NCBI GenBank assembly: GCA_011316305.1
Contig: SAUG01000102.1
Coordinates: forward strand, 186,001-250,000
Direction: 5' to 3'
DNA: 64,000 nt
Origin: Rusavskia elegans
Lineage: Eukaryota > Ascomycota > Lecanoromycetes > Teloschistales > Teloschistaceae
The notes under the pieces: generated by a model
Seen by the model: only the letters and a program-made list of their open reading frames with translations
The model's database searches: none
What the model was told of the DNA's origin: nothing
Shown here: positions 58,034-64,000 of the stretch, one piece after another
Layout: each line of letters starts with the position of its first letter
How positions within the stretch are numbered: position 1 is the stretch's first letter
Position numbers and translations under genes: made by a program

Positions 58034-59299
58034 TCACCACAGAGACATGGCTGCCCAGAACGGGCAGAGTACCAGCGCCCATAATAATGTCCCCACCTGG
58101 ATACTACGGACGGTCCCATTCACAATCTGAGGTCGAGGGTCACGGGCAAAACTGTCGATGCCACATACCGTCTTACACGTCGCCCCTGGTGCTTCACGGC
58201 TCGTGTTGTAGACCAGGTCAATCCATTCAATATCCAATGTGGCCTGGCCGCCAACCGTCATATTGCCTGGCCAGGAGCCGCCATTGCTCCACATTCGGAT
58301 CTGGATGTTACTCGGTTGGGTTGGCACCCCGTACGTCTTGTTCAGTTTGCTCATGCCGTTGATGAGCCATTCCGACCGCCCGGGCAGCCAGTTCAGCTGA
58401 TAGTCGTTCCAGTCGGTCCAGCTTCCAATCGCGGTCCCTCCGGGCCGTGTTATGGCAATTGGGGTGGATGCTTCCGGGATAACTGTGCCATTGGCGTCCT
58501 GTAGAGGACTTATTAGCTTATAGTGTGGATTGTATTGTTCAGTACATCGTCGGGTCAGCGGGCTGCTGTGAAGCCGCAAAAGCAGGAAATGACTTACCAC
58601 CCCTGGCTGATTTGTGGCCCTCACCGTACTCTTTTCATCTCTAGTCAGAATCTCAATGTCACTCTCTTGCTCATCCGTCAGGTAGGTGAACATGCCAGCG
58701 CAAGCGCCAGGTGATCCAGATATTCGAGCTCGAATGTGGATCGAGGCGTGCATATAGGCTGTTTCTGTCGTTTCGAGAGCGGATGCCGACTGGAAAGAAG
58801 GAAGGCGGTTCGTTCGTAGAGTGAGGTGTACGGGAGAGTCGGGTGCATCGCGAGCTGAAGGACAATGCTACATTAGCCTAAAAGAGGTGGAGGTGTGTGG
58901 ATAGGCGGACCGCTCACCGAGGTACAAATTCTGGTGGGAATTCACCAAGGAGACTGGCGCTACTTCGGACGTCTCCTTGCTCCAACTGCCCGGGGTGAAG
59001 TAGTCGCCAAAGAAGCCGGTGCCGAAGAAGGGAGAAGTTAGGGGTTCGATGCCCTCATTTTGGCTGTTGCGGATGGTCGCCGGGGTGGTAAGGTTCGAAG
59101 CGAAGGTTTCGTTGTCCAGGGATCGAAAGTCGAAGAATTGGTGGTTCAAGAACACAGCTTCACTGTTACCTGTGGGCCGATAACAAGAACATTCTGGGAT
59201 TGTAGAGCCCGGGGAAAGCGGCGGTACAGCTAAGCATTGCTGAACATCAAAGAGAGCCAAGAGGAGTAGGAGCAAGCTCCGAGAGCTAGGAGACGGCAT
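58034..59299 (-). CDS. GH16-type secreted glucanase/transglycosylase-like protein, probably GPI-anchored
   Basis: Three exons (58918-59299, 58598-58854, 58034-58498) give 367 aa. The signal peptide is MPSPSSRSLLLLLLALFDVQ. The concanavalin-A-like domain holds ESDIEIL at about residues 191-197, the ExDxxE catalytic strand of family 16 with nucleophile and acid/base glutamates. Flanking motifs are GACAGMFTYL before it and DWNDYQLNWLPGRSEWLING and NGGSWPGNM after it. The extreme C-terminus is hydrophobic (VGTLLWALVLCPFWAAMSLW) behind a small-residue stretch, as expected for a GPI-attachment signal. A cell-wall beta-glucan role is likely but the substrate is inferred. It lies upstream of GH32 on the same strand. 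Confidence 0.85.
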
Positions 59300-60736
59300 C
59301 GTAGGGTAAGGATAAGAGGAGTGGAGGGGACGAGACCAAGCGAAGCCAGCGACGGCCAGTGAGAAATATTCTAATCATGAACCGACAAGTCCAAGAGGCA
59401 AAGCGAGAGTGGGAAGGAGAGAGATTATGACGAGAAAGAAAGTAGTGTCAAGGATCTGTCAATAGCATGATGACGAACAAACGATGATGCAGGAAGTGAT
59501 TGAATTCACACGAGTCGCCACGCCACGACCCCACATGGCGACCGGGGCTGAGAAGTTGGAGGAATGTAGATGGATAACGGTTGTACATGTTCCACGAGGC
59601 CGTTTGAGTGGTCCGGTAAGCAGGCCATGGCTCGGGAATCCGAGTGGATTCTTTCATTGGGGAGTCTATGACTAGCTGGCCAGATTTGCTTCACTTGGTT
59701 CCGAAAGCACTATAACCGAGACAGGCGCAGGAGAGGTGCATGAGTGTGAGCACATGTAAAGTGGTGGAGTCAAAACAGGTGTACCGCGTAAGACTGGACT
59801 ATTTATGGAAACCGGATACTTTTTCCCCACTAAAGCCTTGCCAAGACTCGTGTTTTGATTCTTCCTGCAGGACATCGATGTCTCGATAGTGCGGCACCTC
59901 GGGATCTGCAAAGCGGTACCACGATCCTCTCTCCCTCTTCAGGACAGGTCACCAGTCAGCACAAGGGAAGAGAGAGAAAGTCAGTAACATTATCGAATTC
60001 CTCCCCAATATTTTCGACATGCCGTCAAAGTCCCTTTCATGTCCAGCCTGGTTGCATTCGTGCTACCAGACGGAATGTGGCATGTCAACCCAGTACTTGT
60101 ACCCCGTTGTTCGGCCCCAGGCAGCTGCGAGGTCAATCAAGAAGCAAAAGCAACTGTGCCGCGAGATCCTTGGCAATGGAACATCAATAAACCATGTGTG
60201 TCCGGCTGAAGTCAATAATTAATTCATCGACAACCTTCAGACCGATTGTCGGCATTGACGTACCTCGGTGATGCTTTTCCTAAAGTCTAATTAATTATCA
60301 TGCTCCCAACAAGGACCTCATGGAAGAACCACGATAGCGGGATGGGTCTGCTATATTCCCCAAACAAGAGAGTGATCGATGACGGAGGCTAATCAAGGAA
60401 ACACCAAGTCCTTTCTTGATCATTAGTAGGCAATTGCGATTTGACCCTGATCAGTATCCACTTGGTGGTACCCTCATTATAACCGATCGGTCTGAAGTCG
60501 ACAACAATGCTTGAGTTGTCATACACTGTCGACTTTCTTTGTCTAGTTTTCCTTCATTCTATTACAATACCTTTGTCTGCCTATCCGAGTATTATAAGTC
60601 ATCCACCCAACCTCGTTGATTTTTCTAGACCACTTGCACGAAAGCCGGAACCCTTGGTCACCATCTCAAACCACCATCCAGCCCTCCTCACCGGATTCAT
60701 CTTCCCAAAGTAGGAATCAAGTGGTCCGTCAGCAGC
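59300..60736. other. Intergenic region between divergent genes
   Basis: About 1.4 kb between the GH16 start (minus) and the RRM gene start (plus). Frames are under 115 codons and not recognisable. A GATCGGTCTGAAG-like direct/inverted motif recurs near 60240 and 60480 but its meaning is unclear. Confidence 0.45.
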
Positions 60737-62302
60737 ATGGCAGACTCCTCCTTCTGTTGCAGCTTATGTTGGGAGCCACCCAACCTATTCCGAGCAGACG
60801 AGGAGGACCATTACTGGATGTACTGCAATGTTCGTGAAGCTGGACCTAATCCTACGTCCTCCAGCGGAACATTCGACCCCTCTCAATCCGCGACAGACCC
60901 CTGGAGCGAACATCCTAGTCCATGCAGAAACCCAGAATCGCCGCTTGACCAGAAGGACCTGGACCGCTTCCAGCGTCGGACCATCGATATGGCAGCAAAT
61001 GCAGGATACTCTCTAGGCCCTCACGTCAATTTCCTCGAAACAGTACCCGGGCTAGAGTCTATGTCAGCCCCTTCGCTTTCGCCAATGCTGTCGGATCCGC
61101 AGACGCTTCTGAAACTTTGTCGAGGCTTGGAGACGAGGTTAGCTGACCTTGAGTTTTCAAAAGAGGAGCTAGTCAGGTCCTTGGAGCTGGAAATTCAGGA
61201 GATCCGCGACCTGCTAACGGAAGTCACAGAAGCAGTGAACAGAGACCACGTGCAACCGCCATGCAACAGCCCCCCTGACCATGAAGAATCTTTCATTGAT
61301 AGTGACGCACTCTTTGAGCTTGAGAGCCCGAGCACTTTTTCGCAAGATTTGACACCAGAAGCACTGCAATACATCCAAGCTTGGCACAATGGTGGCTTGA
61401 TCATCGTTGAGAGCCTCAGCGACCACGCAAGAATGCGCGATATCCATGACCTCTTTCGTTCTTGCGGCACCATCACCTACCTCGAGCTACTTGGAGCAGA
61501 TAAGTCCAGACCCCATGTCAACTCACGATATGCTTACATTCACTTTGCTGAATACAGCCAGGCAGTCAACGCAGTCCAAAACCACCACGGTGCCCTTTTC
61601 CAGAACAGAGCCCTGATGGTGTTCCTTCTCAGCACAGACACTGTACGTGGTGAGCCTGGGGTGCCTTACCTTGGCTCGGCACTGGAGGTTCTCAATTTCG
61701 CGGGTGGACAGAACTACGCTTCGCCTCAAGCCGACTTTCGGCATGCGAACAGAGATCTGCGAGAGCTTCTTGAGCATCTGGACACATCAGCGCCGCTCCA
61801 ACATTCTGGAATGGAACCCAGCACCTACTCGCTCAAACCAAACCTCACGGCTAAGACGGTTGCTTCCTGGCGTCGGACAGATGCTCCGTTCGTTGAGACT
61901 GAGGCAGCTCCCAGGACCGATAGTACGGAAAAGGTGCCTAGTGTCAAACCATCACAGCAAGCCTCCTATGCAATCCCTGCTGAAATCAAACCGTTGGCAG
62001 TGGGACAACCCGGGGCATATGTTCCCCCCAAAACGTGGAAACGCAAGGCGAGTAGTGTTACCGATGTTGATGATACTGATTCAAGCCGACCGCATCAAGT
62101 CATGAAAATCTTGAAGCGAGGTGAGCCACTGGCAGGTAATGATTTCCATTCTGGCATGGTCGACCGCCGGGGTTCGGAATTTGGCCGCCTTGCAGTGGAA
62201 GACTTCGTTCACGAAGGTAAGCAACAGCCATCCAAGTCTCAGCAAGCAGCTATCGGACGACCATCTCGAGATGATGAAGAAGAAGGAGGCGTCCTTCTGT
62301 AG
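60737..62302 (+). CDS. RRM-domain protein of unknown function
   Basis: Single exon, 521 aa from MADSSFCCSLCWEPPNLF. The N-terminus has a small Cys cluster (CCSLC...YC) and acidic residues. A predicted coiled coil follows at about residues 130-170 (LCRGLETRLADLEFSKEELV, LELEIQEIRDLLTEV). One RRM lies at about 218-300 with RNP2-like LIIVESL and RNP1-like RYAYIHF. The C-terminal 200 residues are polar and disordered, with a basic patch at PPKTWKRKAS. The order coiled coil, RRM, disordered tail is common in fungal RNA-binding proteins; I do not recognise a named orthologue. RNA binding is inferred from the RRM; target and pathway unknown. Confidence 0.8.
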   Translation: MADSSFCCSLCWEPPNLFRADEEDHYWMYCNVREAGPNPTSSSGTFDPSQSATDPWSEHPSPCRNPESPLDQKDLDRFQRRTIDMAANAGYSLGPHVNFLETVPGLESMSAPSLSPMLSDPQTLLKLCRGLETRLADLEFSKEELVRSLELEIQEIRDLLTEVTEAVNRDHVQPPCNSPPDHEESFIDSDALFELESPSTFSQDLTPEALQYIQAWHNGGLIIVESLSDHARMRDIHDLFRSCGTITYLELLGADKSRPHVNSRYAYIHFAEYSQAVNAVQNHHGALFQNRALMVFLLSTDTVRGEPGVPYLGSALEVLNFAGGQNYASPQADFRHANRDLRELLEHLDTSAPLQHSGMEPSTYSLKPNLTAKTVASWRRTDAPFVETEAAPRTDSTEKVPSVKPSQQASYAIPAEIKPLAVGQPGAYVPPKTWKRKASSVTDVDDTDSSRPHQVMKILKRGEPLAGNDFHSGMVDRRGSEFGRLAVEDFVHEGKQQPSKSQQAAIGRPSRDDEEEGGVLL

Positions 62303-62571
62303 AAATGCAAAGCTGATTATTGCTACCTGTCTATCAAGGCATCGAGTGGCCTGCTTACCTATCAATGGGACAGAGCGTTTGCATTTTATCGATAGAGCAT
62401 TATCATAGAATCTGATGTATAGATCGTGGCGTAATCCATTATAGTTGACCTCGTAATTCCATACGATTCAACTGTCTGTTCTCTGTTCAGCCCTGAATCA
62501 CGCTTGAATATGCTCGAAGACCCGTGAATGCCCATGTATGTACACCCTCGCACTCACCTAATTCTACCATA

Positions 62572-64000
62572 CTACCTCACAACCACCTCCTTCGCAACCG
62601 CATTACACAACTCCACCTTCACCCCCGCCCCACTCAGCACATCAATCCACAACCTCTGCGTATCACTCAATCGATCATTCTCACTCTTCACCTCCGCAAA
62701 CATCACCTCCCCCCTCCCCTTATTCCAAAGGAACAAATCCGGTATCCCCCCACCCCTCTGCCCATACTCCTGAGCCATAACCTTACAAATCGTACTTAAC
62801 GCCTCTCCCCCAAAACACTCCACAATCTCGACCAGATCCTCAATTTCAAACCCCCAATCAATACCCACCACACACGTCTGTCTCTCCCTCTCCCTCTCAT
62901 AAACCCGCTTCAGGATCCCCACGCCCTCCCCATTCGAAACCTCGTTCAACCGCGCATTTATCTCCGAAAACCGAGAGGCGTAGAAAGCATCCGTGTGTAA
63001 ATCCAACGGGCACGTCTGGAACGCCGTCTGGAATACATTGGGTATATACGTGAACAGGACGTCGTAGAATAGATAGCCGAAGAGCGTGCGGATGATGCCG
63101 CCTTCGCTGTGGTAGCCTTTCCAGCCCTGAGATCGGTAGAAGCTTAGGCACATGGCTTCGACGCTGCATTCGCCGTTGTTTTCTAATGGGTCGAGCCAGA
63201 TGGTTTTGGCGCCGCGACGGGAATTCACCGCATCCCCCGTGCTGCTGCTTCGTCGGGCGTTGCGGGAAGGCGTGCGGTCTTTTTCGACTCGTGTGCCTTC
63301 GACGTGTCGTTCGATGGGTTTCGCTAGGCGGACGTGTCCGAAGTCGTGTTGTAAGCGTTTGGGGATGTTGAGCTGACGTTCGAGTTTGGAGATGCGTTTT
63401 TGGAGGTCGTGGTGGTAGATGAGGTGGCATTCGCGGTCTTGGAGTCCGTCTTCGCAGGTGCGGAGAGCGATTCGTTTCCAGTGTTTCTTGTGGCTTTCTT
63501 CATCTCGACCGTCCTGTGGCGAGAGAGCGTACATGTAGTGTTCTTCCAGGAGGGCTCTTCGTTGATACCATGCTCCGCGGCGAGCGGCGTGAAAGAGATG
63601 TTGGTCCAGCAATTCGCAGAGCAATTGGTGTTCGCGTTTGTGTTCTTTGAAGCGCCCGAGGACGGATGTGCCTTTGTGGACAATACGGGTGTAGACCCAT
63701 GCCGGGGAGAAACGGCGGAGGTAGGCGCCTTCACCACTTTCGTACACGCGATCTTCTTTTCGTTGTTCGTCGGCAAGGATGGTGAGCCAGCGGGGATAGA
63801 CTTCTTCGAAGATGCATTTGACTTTCTGGAGGCCGTCTTTGGTTACGGTGCCGTTGAATTCGAGAACGGTATCGACCGCGAATTGGGTACGTATCGATGC
63901 TTCAAACTCGAGGAGTGTAGATCGGGAAGGGAAGATATTGTTTGAGCGGGAGACTATGTATTCGGGGAAGTTTCGCCGGGAGATGCGGGCCAGGATTATA
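62572..64000 (-). CDS. FAN1-type VRR-NUC structure-specific nuclease (5' part outside window)
   Basis: The open frame runs uninterrupted from the right edge (64000) to the stop at 62572, about 475 residues; the start lies beyond the window. The VRR-NUC catalytic motif is complete: GGGIPDLFLW, then EVMFAEVKSENDRLSDTQRLW, with the PD-(D/E)xK Asp, Glu and Lys. Upstream features of FAN1 are RISRRNFPEYIVSRSNNIFP, the TPR-like helical region, and QGWKGYHSEGGIIRTLFGYLF before the nuclease. FAN1 trims and cuts DNA flaps and unhooks interstrand crosslinks in the nucleus. The RRRTPSR-type linker of low complexity (about 63200-63300) is odd but in frame. Confidence in the family is high. Confidence 0.9.
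   Translation of the reverse strand, partial: IILARISRRNFPEYIVSRSNNIFPSRSTLLEFEASIRTQFAVDTVLEFNGTVTKDGLQKVKCIFEEVYPRWLTILADEQRKEDRVYESGEGAYLRRFSPAWVYTRIVHKGTSVLGRFKEHKREHQLLCELLDQHLFHAARRGAWYQRRALLEEHYMYALSPQDGRDEESHKKHWKRIALRTCEDGLQDRECHLIYHHDLQKRISKLERQLNIPKRLQHDFGHVRLAKPIERHVEGTRVEKDRTPSRNARRSSSTGDAVNSRRGAKTIWLDPLENNGECSVEAMCLSFYRSQGWKGYHSEGGIIRTLFGYLFYDVLFTYIPNVFQTAFQTCPLDLHTDAFYASRFSEINARLNEVSNGEGVGILKRVYERERERQTCVVGIDWGFEIEDLVEIVECFGGEALSTICKVMAQEYGQRGGGIPDLFLWNKGRGEVMFAEVKSENDRLSDTQRLWIDVLSGAGVKVELCNAVAKEVVVR

Noticed and set aside
1..64000. tRNA genes, rRNA, CRISPR arrays, telomeric repeats
   Set aside because: I looked for T-loop-like GGTTCGA contexts and regular repeat arrays and found none outside coding sequence; a tRNAscan-SE run would be decisive.

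Overview
This is a gene-dense stretch of a filamentous ascomycete genome (Pezizomycotina). The signs are many short spliceosomal introns, mostly 46-106 nt with GT-AG ends, TACTGAC/CTAAC-like branch points, and fungal-type genes: NuA3 subunit Nto1, a cytosine deaminase of the yeast FCY1 type, Mex67, a Pth11/rhodopsin-like membrane protein and a CYP52-like P450. The class (Eurotiomycetes or Dothideomycetes) cannot be settled by eye. Exon junctions were worked out by hand by requiring reading-frame continuity and family similarity. Most models close exactly on codon boundaries, but none has transcript support.

Layout. 0.3-5.1 kb (minus): a coiled-coil hypothetical, a FAR-17a/AIG1-like membrane protein and a nine-exon secreted/membrane kelch protein. 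6.2-9.7 kb (minus): mitochondrial MutS homologue MSH1. 10.2-17.5 kb: housekeeping block with YDJ1-type Hsp40, FCY1, HEM12, TRM82 and ribosomal P0; the last two diverge from a 192-bp gap. 18.6-19.6 kb: a secreted protein made of two diverged copies of one unknown domain. 20.2-22.5 kb: MEX67. 23.3-27.0 kb: a divergent P450/MFS pair, both broken (in-frame TGA in the P450; frameshifts and deletions in the transporter), followed by 1.2 kb without genes. 28.2-31.0 kb: a rhodopsin-like membrane protein and a cystinosin-type PQ-loop transporter. 31.3-35.6 kb: aspartate/glutamate carrier AGC1 and, divergently, QRI7, both predicted mitochondrial. 35.8-40.5 kb: a Myb/SANT-like protein and two small proteins in a gene-sparse stretch. 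41.1-50.8 kb (mostly plus): NTO1, ERV46, a HhH-GPD protein, BUB2 and a short-chain dehydrogenase. 50.8-53.1 kb: no genes, with a strong hairpin. 53.1-59.3 kb (minus): a Tra2-like splicing factor and two secreted carbohydrate-active enzymes (GH32, GH16) separated by a 532-bp inverted-repeat element resembling a MITE. 60.7-64.0 kb: an RRM protein and the 3' part of a FAN1-type nuclease running off the right edge.

The window is mainly core cellular machinery: genome maintenance (MSH1, HhH-GPD, FAN1), mRNA processing and export (Tra2-like, MEX67, RRM protein), translation and tRNA modification (P0, TRM82, QRI7), mitochondria (MSH1, AGC1, QRI7), haem and pyrimidine metabolism, secretion (ERV46), mitotic exit (BUB2) and chromatin (NTO1). 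The accessory parts are the secreted duplicated-domain protein, the decayed P450/MFS pair and the GH32-MITE-GH16 stretch. I found no tRNA, rRNA or CRISPR, and no complete autonomous transposon. No gene cluster here amounts to a clear new multi-gene system. The best candidates for undescribed biology are the duplicated-domain secreted protein and the small conserved-looking three-exon protein at 40.1-40.5 kb.
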